From positions 1,206,434 through 1,270,433 of the forward strand of contig VZQC01009936.1 of NCBI GenBank assembly GCA_009823505.1: a stretch of 64,000 nt of DNA, read 5' to 3'. Of this stretch, positions 22,158 to 34,290 are shown in pieces. The first letter of the stretch is position 1. Every line of letters starts with the position of its first letter. Position numbers and translations under genes: made by a program. Source of the stretch: Rhizomys pruinosus. Lineage: Eukaryota; Chordata; Mammalia; Rodentia; Spalacidae. Below the pieces are notes generated by a model that worked only from the letters and a program-made list of their open reading frames with translations, was not told the DNA's origin and ran no database searches.

Positions 22158-22636
22158 TAAATGCTCACCTTTAAAATAAATATTTTTAGTAGATTTTCTT
22201 CAAAAATATTTAGTTTCAATCCTTTGTTTAACATACAAATGCACATTATTCTGTTTGTTTAGTTGAAGTATTTACTAAGCTTGTTACTTTCTAGTATTTT
22301 TAAGTTTTTTCTTGTTTCTTTTCTTTTTAGTGCTGGGGGTTGAACTCAAGAGCATGGCACATGCTAAACATCACTGTACCACTAAGGTCCATTCCCAGCC
22401 TCAAGTTTCTTCAGTCAGTCATCTTGTTCCTTGGTGTTATTTATAGGAACTTGGAATTCAGTGTTTGTTTGATTACAGTTATTGTCCCTTAATTCATTTT
22501 TCCCGTTTTTTAGGTATATTAGGCCTGATTTTTTTAAAGCTTTGTTTTTATTAATGCTGGCTTTTTAAATTTTGGGGAGCCAATTAATGCTTGCTCAATT
22601 AGAAAAGAAACTTAGTTCTCCTAAAAATTACATTAA

Positions 22637-22970
22637 GAGCCGGGCGTGGTGGTGCACACCTTTAATCCTAGCACTTGGGAGGCAGAGGCAGGTGGATCTT
22701 TGTGAGTTCAAGGCCAGCCTGTCTACAGAGTGAGTTCCAGGACAGCTGGGACTACAGGGAGACCCTGTCTTGAAAAGAAAAAAAAAAAAAAATTACGTCA
22801 AGAAAAAAAAAATTATGTCAAGAATGCCAGGTGTGGTGGTGCATGCCTTTAATCCCAGCACTCAGGAGACAGAGGTGGATCTCTGTGAGTTCAAGGCCAG
22901 CTTGGTCTACATAGAGAGTTCCAGGATAGCTGGAGCTACAGGGAGACCTTGTCTCAAAAAGACCCCCCAA
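22637..22970 (+). mobile_element. Two sense B1 SINEs in series
   Basis: B1 at 22637-22790 and at 22826-22970, separated by A-rich sequence containing aattacgtcaagaa and aattatgtcaagaa, probable target duplications of the second insertion. Confidence 0.9.
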
Positions 22971-22983
22971 AATTACATCAAAG

Positions 22984-23205
22984 TAGTTGGAGAGATGACT
23001 CAGAGGTTCATAACACTGATTGCTCTTGCAGGGGACCCAGGTTTGATTCCCAGCACCATATGGCAGCTAACACCCTTCCACAACTCCAGCTCCAGGGCAT
23101 CTACTGCCCTCTTCTGACCTCTGCAGGAATTGCATGACATAGGTGTACTTACATAAAGCAGGCATGAAATACACTCATACACATAAAATAAGAATAATAA
23201 ACTAT
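22984..23205 (+). mobile_element. B2/B3 SINE
   Basis: Sense tRNA-head SINE (agttggagagatgactcaga) with an AATAAT tail. Moderately diverged. Confidence 0.85.
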
Positions 23206-23220
23206 TTTACAAAAATCACA

Positions 23221-23300
23221 AGGGCTAGGGATTTTGGCTCATTGATAGAGTACTTGCATAGCAAGAATGAGGCCCTGGGCTTTAGTCCCTGGTTATAGCA
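23221..23300 (+). mobile_element. ID-like SINE
   Basis: The sequence agggctagggattttggctc followed by agagtacttgcatagcaaga and ggccctgggc matches the layout of the rodent ID element, derived from BC1/tRNA-Ala. It is the only ID-like copy I found. Confidence 0.75.
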
Positions 23301-24490
23301 ACAAAATTTCAACAAAATTCAGTGTCTTGAATTTTGAATTATTATAATGAAAAATGTAGTACATAGGTACAAAGTCAGTGTTATAAAGAACTCTTACAAT
23401 ATGGTTGTAAGACAGGTCACATTCTTTTTCATGCTCTGTAAAGTAGAGAGTTGCAAATAGAGACTGAGCATCTTTAATCCAATTCAGAATCCAGAGTATA
23501 GAACTTTGATTGTCATGCCTGTGCTCAAAAAAGGTTTTGGATTTCTGGTTTGATATTTTCAGTTTTGTGGTGTTCAATTGGCAAATGCTGTACAAATATT
23601 ACCAAATATGAAAATCTCTGAAACCTGAAATTCTATCGGCTCTCAGCAGTTTGGGTAAGGGAAAGTTAACATCTGTTTCCACATGTTGGCATTAGAGCCA
23701 CTTGTGGAGCCGATAAGTTCCAGATTATTGAGATCCTCTCAGATTATAAGAAATCTTATTTACTTTGTTTATGATTTATTTTCAGATGGCATCTTATACT
23801 TCCAGGCTGGCCTTAGCTCCTGAAACTGAAAGAGCCTCCCTCCGTGCCTCAGCCTCCCACATGTCTGCCACATTCAGCAGCACTTCAGTTAAGTCAGCTT
23901 ATTAGTGATGTGCAAGGACAGATCCAGGGCCTCATGCATGTTAGGCAAGCAGTCTGCACCAAAAACAACACTGGTACCTAGTACTAAATATTGCAGTCTG
24001 TCTTCTACTCACTGTTCTAATCTTGTTTTATGTGATCATTCATTTATTGGGTTTGCATAATAATCTTAAAACATCATGCATTTTACAGATGGGAAAATGA
24101 GGCCCAGAAAAAGTGTGTGCGCCTTAGATCGTAGAGATGTTTATTAAGAAGCACATATACTCGACTGGGAGGCTTTGAAACACTTCACTTTCCTTAATAA
24201 TCATTGTATTTATTTGTAAATTGAAGATGACCCTTGAATCATAGAACTTGAAAGTTGAAATCAGCTGACGTTGCTAGTTTTTATTAAGAATGCAGTTGGG
24301 GCAGTGAGACTGCAGAGTGGGTTTGCCATCTAGCCGAGGGCCTGAGTTCAGTCTCTGGGACCCGCTTTGTGGAAGGGGAAAACTGACTTTCAACAGTTTT
24401 CCTTGGGCTTCTTCAAAAGCACCACCTCCCATACACATGTATATATAAAATACATGTAAACGTTAAAAAACGAGAATGTCATTTTTGGGT
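23301..24490 (+). other. Intron 4 segment, little recognised
   Basis: Mostly unique. 24296-24460 resembles a worn tRNA-head SINE. No exon was recognised. Confidence 0.5.
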
Positions 24491-24494
24491 TATT

Positions 24495-24645
24495 TTTTTT
24501 TTTTTTTGAGACGGTTTCCCTGTAGCCCCAGCTATTCTGGATGGAACTCACTCTGTAGACCAGGCTGGCCTTAAGCTCACATTGATCTGCCTGCCTCTGC
24601 CTCCCAAGTGCTGGGATTACAGGCGTATGCTACCACGCCTGGAAA
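24495..24645 (-). mobile_element. B1 SINE
   Basis: Antisense B1 with a 3-bp insertion in ggatggaactcactctgtag. Confidence 0.9.
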
Positions 24646-25405
24646 GAATGTCATTTTGAACAAGGGAAACATCCTGCAGTGTAAAGCAAAGGTGACGGGA
24701 AAGGGAGGTCATGTGGGGAGACGCTGGTGTTGCTCATGAAGCCGACTTCTTGCTTCTTGGAGCAGAATAGCCCAAGTACACTTGTGGAGATAAAGGGAAC
24801 TGAGGTTTTCAGACAGAACACAGGTAGGATGTTTTATTTACCTTGGTACTGAACAAAATCCGAGGTGCGGAATAAAGGCAAATTTGCCTTTTCTCAAAGC
24901 TTTGGAAGGCAGAGTGGAGGCCTTTGCTGGTAGAATCGCTTGTATCCTTTTGGAATGTGTGACACATTGGTGGCTTTGCGCTTAGAGGGCTGATTAAGCT
25001 CTGGTGTTCTGAGTAGGGGATGAACCAGAGGGAGGATTCATATAAGCCATTCCCACATTCCGGCTTGATGTAAGTGGGCCTTCAGTTTCCCATTTCTTCT
25101 GTTAGCTGCTGTTTTTCCCTCAGTAGAAGCTGGCGTCTGACAAGGCTGGAGAATAAGGGAATGGCCTGTCATGAATAGGCAGGAAAGAACAAGGGGATTC
25201 AGTAGCTTATGTTGAAGCTTTTGAACGAGGTAAGGACATGTTCAATGAAGTGCAGTTGGACCACAAATACAATTTGAGGAACTAAAATTAATCTAGGTTG
25301 ATTAATTTACTAGGCTGATAGATAAAAATATTAGTTATGACTGGGAACTGAATCACTAAAAATCAACTTGGGAAAATATAGATCAACACAGAAAAAAACC
25401 CTCAA
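24646..25405 (+). other. Intron 4 unique segment
   Basis: 760 bp without a recognised repeat in a very SINE-dense neighbourhood. It has relatively high GC and several splice-like motifs, but no exon can be supported. Confidence 0.45.
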
Positions 25406-25406
25406 G

Positions 25407-25640
25407 GGGCTGGAGAGAAGATGGCTTAGTGGTTAAGAGCACTGGTTGTTCTGATGGAAGACCTGGGTTCAAATCCCAGCACTCATGTGGCAGCTAGCAA
25501 CTGCCTGTAACTCCTTTTCCAGGGAATCTAACACCTCTTCTGTCCTCAGTCATTGCACGACATGGGTGCACTTAAACATATGCAGACATAACACTCCTAC
25601 ACATGAAAGAAAAATGAAGAAAAAATGTTTAAAAAAAAAA
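25407..25640 (+). mobile_element. B2 SINE
   Basis: Sense B2, moderately diverged, with an A-rich tail. 25641-26350 holds nothing recognised. Confidence 0.88.
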
Positions 25641-26353
25641 AACACCTCAAAAATCATGTAACTCACAGGAGTCTGAAAGACAGTTGTAGGAGACCTAGGT
25701 GGAAATACTGGGGGAAAAGCTAGAAAAATAGTAAATTGTAAAATTGAAAATTTTGAGTTAAAGATTTGTTTTAAGACTATACACATAGGAATAATGAGAA
25801 AAGATCTCACTAAGGACTAAGTTGCATCTTGGAGATTCATATGTTGAGGTCTTACCTACCAGTGGCTCATAATGTAATAAGATGAAAATGAGATCTTTAG
25901 CATGGGTGCTAATCTGATCTGACTGGTGTTTTGGTAATACGAGGCAACTTGAACACACTGGGAGACACAAGAGACTAATCTGTCCATCTTTTCATCCCTC
26001 TGTGTGAATAGAAAAGTTAGGATTCTGAGTAGGGACTTGCATAGATGTCTGGTGCTGGTTTCTACCAGGGCTGAGGGCTGAGGGTGTCCAAAGGAGTTCG
26101 AGCCAACCAGATACTGCTGCCAGAGGAACAGAATAGAGGAAGGTGCTTCTTTCTCTTCCTATTCTCTGTAGTGCTGCCTCTTTGAAGAATCTAGCAAGAA
26201 AGCTGGGAAAAGTAATATCCATTTCTGCTAGCCTCACAAAGCCTTGTTTAAAGGGAAGATTTTGACATGAGCAATAAAAGCTTCATGATTAGTCTAAAAG
26301 CTTCCTTTATATTGTAAAGAAATTAGAAAAATTGCAAACTAAGAGAAAGTTGG

Positions 26354-26515
26354 AGCTGGGTGTGGTGGTGCGCACCTTTAATCCCAGCACTTGGGAGGCA
26401 GACAGGTGGCTCTCTGTGAGTTCAGCCTGGTCTGTAAAGTGAATTCAGGCCAGCCCAGACTGTAGGGAAACCCTGTTTCAAAAAGTCCAAAAAACCCCCC
26501 AAAACAAAACAAAAG
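26354..26515 (+). mobile_element. B1 SINE
   Basis: Sense B1 with small deletions, ending in a mixed A/C tail. Confidence 0.88.
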
Positions 26516-26697
26516 TTGGAAAAACAAAACAGCAAAGGTAAAATTTTAAGAGGTAGAAAACAAAAAAGTTTATTAACTTGGTCTTTGAACAGGCCATAAT
26601 GTAGAGAAGGCCCTTTTGACTTGAAGGAAATAAGGGAAGGACAGTTAAGATTAGGAAGAAACACAGTCCATAGGTTTGCATGAGCTTAAAAGAGTAG

Positions 26698-26915
26698 AGA
26701 GACTGGAGAGAGGACTCAGCAGTTAAGAGCACTCGCTGCTCTTTTGGAGGACTCAGGTTCAGTTCCCAGCATCCACTTGGTGCCTAAAAAGCATCTGTAA
26801 CTCCAGTTCAAGGGGACTGATCACACTCTTCTGGTTTATATGAGCATTTCACACATGGTATATTAATGTACATGTAAGGCAAGCCATTCATATACATAAA
26901 ATAAAAAACAGTAGT
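26698..26915 (+). mobile_element. Diverged B2/B3 SINE
   Basis: The head gagactggagagaggactca with a degraded 3' half. 26916-27517 is AT-rich with no recognised feature. Confidence 0.78.
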
Positions 26916-27517
26916 TAGATTCTACATAGAGCACTATATCTACAAACATGAAACTAGCAAATAAATGGTTTTCTAGGACAATGTGAATGGATTCCCACAG
27001 AAGTGGAAAATGGAGAAATAAGATTCACTGATGGGTTGAGAAAAGCACCAAAGCAAGGTGGATTCATATATGAATAAACACAAGTCAATACCTATAATGT
27101 GTTTAAAGCTAATAAAATGTTCAATAAATGCCAACTGTAATTATTTGCAAACAGATAAAAGTTATTTAGAATAGTATAGTTCTAGAAAAAGATGAAGAGC
27201 TCTTCCATTTACCTTATGATCTGCATACCTTTAATATCCAAAATCTTGTAAGTAGTACCAGGAAAGTATGTGGGTGAATTATAGGCCACCTCACTTGTGA
27301 ATATACATTCATAGATATAAACAAATAGAAATATTAGCACATAAAATCCAGCAATATATCAAATAAGTAATTACACTGTTGACTGTGTACGATTTACTCC
27401 AGGAATTTTATAAGGAAACCTAATGAGAAAATGTATTAGCATAATTTGTATCACTAAATTAAAAGAGAAAAATTACATGGTCGTATAAGTAAATGCTGAA
27501 AAGGTCTTTGGTAATGT

Positions 27518-27851
27518 TCAGCTATCATTTTTTATTTTATCATTTTAAATTATATTTAATGCATACTACATGATTTGATAACACAGTGAGATGACTATAC
27601 TTAAGCAAACTAGACTGTCACCTTGCACAGTTGCTCTGGAAACAGCATCTAAAATCTAGCTCAACAAACTTCCTGTGTACATTGTCAGCTATCATTTTTT
27701 ATTTTATCATTTTAAATTATATTTAATGCATACTACATGATTTGATAACACAGTGAGATGACTATACTTAAGCAAACTAGACTGTCACCTTGCACAGTTG
27801 CTCTGGAAACAGCATCTAAAATCTAGCTCAACAAACTTCCTGTGTACATTG
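27518..27851. repeat. Perfect 167-bp tandem duplication
   Basis: 27518-27684 and 27685-27851 are identical by eye over 167 bases (tcagctatcattttttattt to ctgtgtacattg). The unit is AT-rich and probably L1-derived. Confidence 0.95.
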
Positions 27852-27939
27852 TTTAATTATAATCTTCATGCTCTGCTTCATGCTGTAATAGTTATCTACC
27901 TAGACCTATTACAGAACTGCAACTTTGTGCACCTTGTAT

Positions 27940-28120
27940 TACATTGCCCCATTTCCCCCCACTATTTTACTTTGTTTCAGTGTATTTGAAAGTTTTTCTT
28001 GTTTAAAGGTTACATTTGTAATTGAAATCATGCTTTTTTTTTGTATCTGGTTTATTTCACTCAGCATAATGTCTCTATATTCATCCATGTTGTCACAAAT
28101 GAGGGAATTCCATTTTCTTT
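27940..28120 (-). mobile_element. L1 3'-end fragment
   Basis: The sequence (tttatttcactcagcataat, ttcatccatgttgtcacaaa) is a typical antisense L1 3' region. The same element family resumes after the B2 and B1 at 28140-28595. Confidence 0.7.
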
Positions 28121-28139
28121 CACTTAAAAAATTTTTTTA

Positions 28140-28358
28140 AAAAATTTTATTTATTTTTTATGTGTATGAATGTACTGTCTGCATGTAGGTTTGTGCACCT
28201 GTGTTGTGCATTGCTGCGGAGGTCAGAAGAGGGCGTCAGATTCCCCTGGAACTGGAGTTAAAGATGGTTCTCAGCCACCATGTGGGTGCTGGGGATCGAA
28301 CCCGGGTCCTCTGCAAGAGCAGTTGGCGCTCTTAACCGCTAGGCCATCTCTCCAGCCC
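28140..28358 (-). mobile_element. B2 SINE
   Basis: Antisense short-form B2 with intact head (ctctccagccc). Confidence 0.93.
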
Positions 28359-28409
28359 TGAGATTCACATTTTAGCAGTAAAGTTGCATGTAGATAAAAA
28401 GAAGTATAA

Positions 28410-28596
28410 CTGTTTATTTGTTTGTTTGTTTGTTTATTTATTTATTTATTTTGGTATTTTCGAGACAGGGTTTCCCTGTAGCCCCAGCTGTCCTGGAACT
28501 CGCTCTATAGACCAGGCTGGCCTTGAACTCACAAAGATCTGCCTGCCTCTGCCTCCCAAGTGCTAGGATTAAAGGCGTGTGCCACCATGCCCGGCT
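28410..28596 (-). mobile_element. B1 SINE with (GTTT)n/(ATTT)n tail
   Basis: Antisense B1. The tail side carries TTTG repeats then TTTA repeats, the reverse complement of an expanded A-tail. Confidence 0.92.
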
Positions 28597-28639
28597 TATT
28601 TATTTTTAGGATATGAGTACATATCTTCCACCCATATAT

Positions 28640-29312
28640 GGTAATTACAATGCGTGGATACAAGTGGTAGGTTAATTCTAGAGCCCATTAAGAGATTCAC
28701 ATTATAATAGTACAGTTGCTTTCAGATACAATGGAATATAATAATAAAGTTGCTCAGTTTGCCTGCCAACTGGGGATTTGGTGTTAGCATCCACAAATGA
28801 GGGAAACCATTCGCCTTTTTATTCCTGGGACTGTGTTACTTCATTTAGCATAATATCTTCTCGTTCCATCCATTGACCTGCAAAGTTCATGATGTCATCT
28901 TTCTTTACTGCTGCCTAGAACTCCATTGTGTAGATGTACCACATTTTTGTTATGTAGTCATCAGTTGAGGGGCATTTGGGTTGGTTCCAGCTCTTTGCTA
29001 TTGTGAAGAGAGCTGCAGTAAACATAGCTGTGCATGTATCTCTGTGGTAGGATGAGTCTTGTGGGTACATATCCAGGAGTGGTGTGACTGGGTCAGGTGG
29101 TAGGCTCATTTTGAGTCTTTTAAGGGTTCTCCACACTGCTTTCCACAGTGGTTGTACGAGTTTACATTCCTAAAATTCAATTTTTTAATTTTGAGAATTT
29201 CATATACAAGCACTATTTACAGCACCCTTGCCTTCCTCCTCCTGTCCTGCAGCTCTGCCTTTGTCACCCACTCCCTCAAATTGATGGCCTTGGCTTCTTT
29301 AATTATTGTGAT

Positions 29313-29353
<41 letters not shown>

Positions 29354-29700
29354 TGAATAAAACCTACAGAGTTCATTTAGTGTTGCTAGTATGTACATAT
29401 GTTTAGGGCTTGTCCCTGAAGAAAACTGCTTCTCCCCCTCTCAGCAGTAATAGATTGCTATAGCTCTTCATCTAGGGATTGGGGATTATGAAATTTCCTC
29501 ATCCATGTTGGTGTCTTTTTGGAGGTCTTGGTTAGGGAACCATGTTGCTGAGATGTTATGGATTTATCTTCCCTATCTTGTCTAGAGGACACTGTCTAGC
29601 AACAGGTATTCTGGTCCTTTGGCTCTTACAGTGAACTTGTTCTGCCCACTCTCACACGATACTCCTTGAGCCTTATATATTATAAATGTACCAATTGGAG
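28640..29700 (-). mobile_element. L1 3' end with ORF2 C-terminal remnant
   Basis: On the minus strand, 29136-28915 encodes TAMFTAALFTIAKSWNQPKC and IYTMEF, recognisable as the C-terminal part of L1 ORF2p. Downstream sequence on that strand is 3'-UTR-like. A (CA)n microsatellite (29317-29350) interrupts the antisense element. The right boundary is uncertain. Confidence 0.75.
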
Positions 29701-30109
29701 TTGGGCATTTTGGCCAGGTCTGGATCTCTGTAATAGTTTCCAGCTACTGCAAAAAGACGCTTTGATGAGGAGTGAGAGCTATAATTACCTGTGGATATAA
29801 GAATAAATAAAATACAGTTAGAAATTATATTGGATTACAAAAATGGCAGTAGTATGTTCTCCTCCAGGGTCTATGACCTCTCCAGCCACGAGTATTTGAC
29901 TAGGTTTATAATACCAGTCATGAATTCTAGTTTTTCTTTTCTAAAATATTTTATTTATTTTTATTTTTTATGATTTTTATTGGGGTTTATCATGGCGTTG
30001 GGAAGATATCTATTGTGGGCATGCTTTTCCAATCACGAAATGTCCATTCTAATCTTCCTGATGTGTTTTCTGGAACTTTTTCTTTGTGATACTCTTGATG
30101 TATATATAT

Positions 30110-30297
30110 ATATATTTTAGTGTTTTGGCTGTATGTATAGCCATGTTGTGTGTGCAAAGCCCACAGAGGCGAGAAGAAGATCCCCTGGAACTGGAGTTAC
30201 TGACCATTGTTAGCCACCATGTGGGTGCTAGGAATTGAACCCAGGTCCTCTGGAAGAACAGCAAGTGTTCTTAACCACTGACCCATCTTACCAGCCT
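30110..30297 (-). mobile_element. Old B2 SINE
   Basis: Diverged antisense B2 preceded by a (TA)n run. 29701-30109 and 30298-30478 show nothing definite. Confidence 0.82.
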
Positions 30298-30478
30298 GAA
30301 TTCTTTCCTATTAAGCAGACCTTAAGTCTAATTACCTGTTGGATTTCCCCAAGATAAAAGTGCTGGTGTTTCACCACTGAGGGTGTCTTGCAAAGCTGGT
30401 TGCTGCTGTTTTTGACAGGCTTTACAGCTGGGCCAGACTATTGACTACTTTCCTCACTCGGCAGCATCCCGTGCTGTG

Positions 30479-30541
30479 GGAGCTAGCCCTCAGGGAGGAG
30501 GAGCTAGCCCTCAGGGAGGAGGAGCTAGCCCTCAGGGAGGA
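30479..30541. repeat. 21-bp unit, three tandem copies
   Basis: Three consecutive copies of a unit beginning ggagctagccctcaggga, spaced exactly 21 bp, with no differences seen. Confidence 0.93.
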
Positions 30542-30857
30542 GGCTTCCAGGTCAGTTCCAGCTTGATTCCTCCTAGTCCGGTGTCTGAAGTGTGTAGTGT
30601 CTTTAGTAATAGGGTCTTGCCTTCACGTTCTGGAAGATAATCAAAGGATCTGTCACCTAATTTTAATTGTGTTGGTTTTTGTTGAATTGTGTGATTTTTT
30701 TTTTTTAATATTTAGATACTAAGATATTATTAGATTTATTAGATATGTGGTTTGCAAATATTTTCTTCCTCCCTATAGGCTGTCTTTTTTATTTTGCTGA
30801 TTGGTTCCTGGTTCCTTTGCTCTGCAAGAGGTTTTTTTTGTTTTTAAGTTATCTTTT

Positions 30858-31422
30858 TTTTTTTGGTCTTTTCGAGACAGGGTCTCCCATAGTCCCAGCT
30901 GTCCTGGAACTCACTCTGTAGACCAGGCTGGCCTTGAGCTCACAAAGATCCGCATGCCTCTGCCTCCGGAGTGCTTGGATTAAAGGCGTGTGCCACCACG
31001 CCCAGCAAGTTATCTTTTATTATGTGTATGAATGTATTAATGTATTGCCTAATGTATGTAAGTGCACTGCTGTCATGCAGTGCCCTCAGAGGTGAGAAGA
31101 GGATATCAGATCCCCTGAAACTAGATTTATGGACTGTTTTTAGCTGCCATGTGGGTGGTGGGAACTGAACCTATGTCTTCTGCTAGAGGACCCAGTGCTC
31201 TTAACCACTGAGCCATCTCTCCAGCCTCCTGGATGTTTTCAATTTGGTGTATCTCTCTCTCTCTCTTTCTTTCCCTCTCTCTCTTTTTAAAGAGTCTCCC
31301 TGTAGCCCCAGTTGTCCTGGAACTTGGTCTAGAGACCAGGCTGGCCTTGATCTCACAGAGATCTTTCTGCCTTTGCCTCTCAAGTATTGGGATCAAAGGT
31401 GGGTGCCACCACACCTAGCTCA
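30858..31422 (-). mobile_element. Cluster: B1, B2, (TC)n, B1, all antisense
   Basis: B1 at 30858-31007, old B2 at 31010-31228, pyrimidine repeat at 31250-31288, and a second B1 at 31285-31422 whose tail is the pyrimidine tract. Confidence 0.88.
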
Positions 31423-31505
31423 CTTAATTTTTGAGTATGAATTTCTAATTGAAGCTACAGCAAAAACAGGTATAGTAGAGAGCCATTTAGAAATGATAAA
31501 GATTG

Positions 31506-31712
31506 GGCTGGAGAGATGGCCTAGCAGTTAAGAGCGCCGACTACTTTTGCAGAGAGGGGACCCAGGTTCGATCCCTAGCACCCACATGGCAGCTGAGCAC
31601 TGTCTTTAACTCCAGTTCTTCTGACCTCCACAGCATTGCACGACACAGGTGCACAGACCTGTATGCAGACAGTACATTCATACACATAAAAAATAAATAA
31701 AAATTAAAAAAA
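31506..31712 (+). mobile_element. B2 SINE
   Basis: Sense B2, shortened in the middle (the aggggaatc block is missing). The direct repeat aatgataaagat on both sides is its target duplication. 31713-32125 holds nothing recognised. Confidence 0.9.
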
Positions 31713-32126
31713 TGATAAAGATCATGTCTCTGAAACTTATTACTCATGTGGAGAATTATGACCATTAACTTTCAAGTTTGTTAGTGGTTCTAGTAAAGAA
31801 CATTAGATTAATATGGTAAAATGTATAAGAAGGAACAAGGGTATCTTTATGAGATTATAAACCTAGAATACCTAACAGCCCAGTTTCACAAAAAACTAGA
31901 CTAGAATTTGATAAGATAATCTACATATAAGATGGACATAAAAAATCTGTTTTCTTTTTTTTTAATTTAAAAAAAATTTTTAAATTTTGCATAGGTTTTG
32001 TGCATGCTGTTATATGTGCTGTGGGTTCATATGTGCAGGTACTTTGTAGTGTCCAGACAGCCTTGTATTCATCTAACACCTCTGGCTGTTACAAAACACA
32101 AAGTAAATTTAAAAAAATAGTTGAAG

Positions 32127-32281
32127 CCAGGTGTGGTAGCACACACCTTTAATCCTAGCACTTGGGAGACAGAGGTAGGTGGATCTTTGTAAGTTCAAAG
32201 CCAGCCTGGTCTACAGAGTAAGTTCCAGGACAGCTGGGGCTACAGGGAGACCCTGTTTTGAAAAGACCAAAAAAAAAAAAT
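32127..32281 (+). mobile_element. B1 SINE
   Basis: Sense B1 with an A-tail. The repeat aatagttgaa is found on both sides (32117-32126 and 32279-32288). Confidence 0.92.
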
Positions 32282-32579
32282 AGTTGAATATCAAAATGTC
32301 ACAAAGCCAGTAACCAGACAAAGACTTGGAAGGAGTCCAGGTCTCCCAATGTAGGGTTAACCCAGGTTTACTGTAGAGCAGAGGCATATTCATAGAAGCG
32401 TTCTGCTTTCCACTTCCACTACAGTGTTCAATAAGTTGCATGAGATTTTCAATACTTTAATGAGAAAGGAGGAGAGATGTTGATGAAGAGACACTAAGTT
32501 ACACGTAGATAGTTTTGGTGTGCTATTGCACAGAAGTTGAATATTGTATATTTCAAAAAACTAAGAAAAGATACTGACT

Positions 32580-32745
32580 TTTTTTTTGCTTTTGTCTTTT
32601 TGAGACAGGGTCTCCCTTTATTCCTAGCTTTCCACTAGCTTGCTCTGTAGACCAGGCTACACGCTGGCTTTGAACTCACAGAGATCAGCTTGCCTCTATC
32701 TCCCAAGTGCTGGGATTAAAGGCGTGAACCACCAGGCCTGGCTAG
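32580..32745 (-). mobile_element. B1 SINE
   Basis: Antisense B1 with a short internal duplication in the ccaggctacacgctggct region. Confidence 0.9.
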
Positions 32746-32786
32746 AGATAGATCTTTTTAACCCAATGCAAATATTACACAACATA

Positions 32787-33041
32787 GGGCTGGAGAGATA
32801 GCCTAGCGGTTAAGAGCGCCGACCGCTCTTACAGAGGACCCGGGTTCGATCCCCAGCACCCACATGGCGGCCGAAAACCGTCTGAAACTCCAATTCCAGG
32901 AGAACTCCAGTTCCAGGGGAATCCGAGACCCTCTTCTGACCTCCGCGGCATTGCACGACACGGGTGCACAAACTTGCATGTAGACAGTACATTCATACAC
33001 ATACAAAAATAAATAAAAATTAATAAAAAATTAAAAAAAAA
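32787..33041 (+). mobile_element. B2 SINE, long variant, perfect 19-bp target-site duplication
   Basis: Sense full-length copy with gcaaatattacacaacata at 32768-32786 and 33042-33060, identical over 19 bp. Together with intact A and B boxes and an A-rich tail this marks a recent insertion. It serves as the reference copy for the long variant. Confidence 0.97.
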
Positions 33042-33060
33042 GCAAATATTACACAACATA

Positions 33061-33790
33061 GTCATGTATGGAAGCTTCATATAGCACATGTTTTTGAGTA
33101 ATCATTTATAAAAACAGGCTTTATTGAGGTGATTTCACCAACTGTGGGCTGATATGAGTACCCTAAGCATAGTTAAAGTAGCTCTAGTAAATGCAGTTTT
33201 GACTTAACAGTATTTTATTTTTTCTTGTGTATTTTGAGAGTGTCTTCCATAGCCTTGTCTGGCTTCAAACTCTTTAGTGAGGATGACCTTGAGTTCCTGA
33301 TCCTCCTGCTTCTAAGAACCCTTAAGTACTGGCATTGCAGGGAATGTACTGTCCTGCCAGCCCAGTCTTTTCTGTTTATATTGGGATTAGTGAGAAATAT
33401 CTCCATTTTAAGATGGAGCATCAGTACTTGGCAAACAAGTGATACCAATCCTCAGATTAGGCAAAGTTAGACTCAAGGGTAGAAGAGGAGGTTAAAGTTG
33501 ATGTGCTTTGAGGATGGAAGAAGCAGCCATAAGCTGAGAATACAGACAGCTTCTTAGGAGATGCAGAATGTACAGAAATGGATTTTCCTTTAAGGCCTGC
33601 ATGCAGCAGTGTTTCCACATTGATTCTGCTTTCCTAAGGTTCAGTTTGGATTTATGACTGCAGAAGTATTTGGAGTAAGTTTATCTTATTTTAACCTACT
33701 AAATAATTTGTTATGGGGGTAACAGGAAACTAGTAAGGCAGCATACTAATTAAATCCTGGACAGTAAGCCAAAGTTACATTGAACTTTAT
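33061..33790 (+). other. Intron 4 segment, nothing definite
   Basis: Unique-looking sequence with one decayed B1-like piece at 33215-33345. Confidence 0.45.
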
Positions 33791-33808
33791 TTTTTTATTT
33801 TTTTGAAC

Positions 33809-34050
33809 TTTTTTTTTTTTTTTTTTTTTTAAAGACAGGGTCTCCCTATAGCCCCAGCTGGCCTGGAACTTACTCTGTAGATCAGGCTGGCCTTGAACTT
33901 ACAGCCTCCCGAGTGCTAGGACTAAAGGCATGTACCAACACACCCAGCTTAAAGATGGGTTTTAGCTGCCATGTTGGTGCTGGGAATCGAACCTGGGTCC
34001 TCTGCAAGAGCAGTTGGCTCTCTTAACCACTGAGCCATCTCTCCAGCCCC
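33809..34050 (-). mobile_element. Composite B2-head/B1 SINE, copy 1 of 7
   Basis: Antisense: T-tail, B1 (with an internal deletion), then the B2 head from ttaaagatgggttttagctg to ctctccagcccc. The junction is at 33948/33949. The short repeat tgaac flanks it (33804-33808, 34051-34055). Confidence 0.85.
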
Positions 34051-34145
34051 TGAACATTTTTTGAAATAATTTCCAAGTAGCATCACATAAAAATTTGTAT
34101 TTCCCAAATTGTTTGGGGATGAACAAGAAAACAAAACAAAAAACT

Positions 34146-34290
34146 TAGCTGAGCCTAGTGACACATACCTTTAGTCTTAGCACTTGGGAGGCAGAGGCAG
34201 GCTAATCTTTGTGGTATCAAGACCAGCCTGCTCTATATAGTAAGGTCCAGGCCAGTTGAGGCTTCAGGGAGACCCAATCTCAAGCAAGCA
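34146..34290 (+). mobile_element. Diverged B1 SINE
   Basis: Sense B1 with many substitutions. 34291-35168 contains only a decayed B1 piece (34640-34735) and a worn B2-like stretch (34840-34940). Confidence 0.78.

Noticed and set aside
22984..23060. Possible tRNA gene (A and B box-like motifs)
   Set aside because: The boxes are those of a B2/B3 SINE head. The same applies to every other B2 head in the window.
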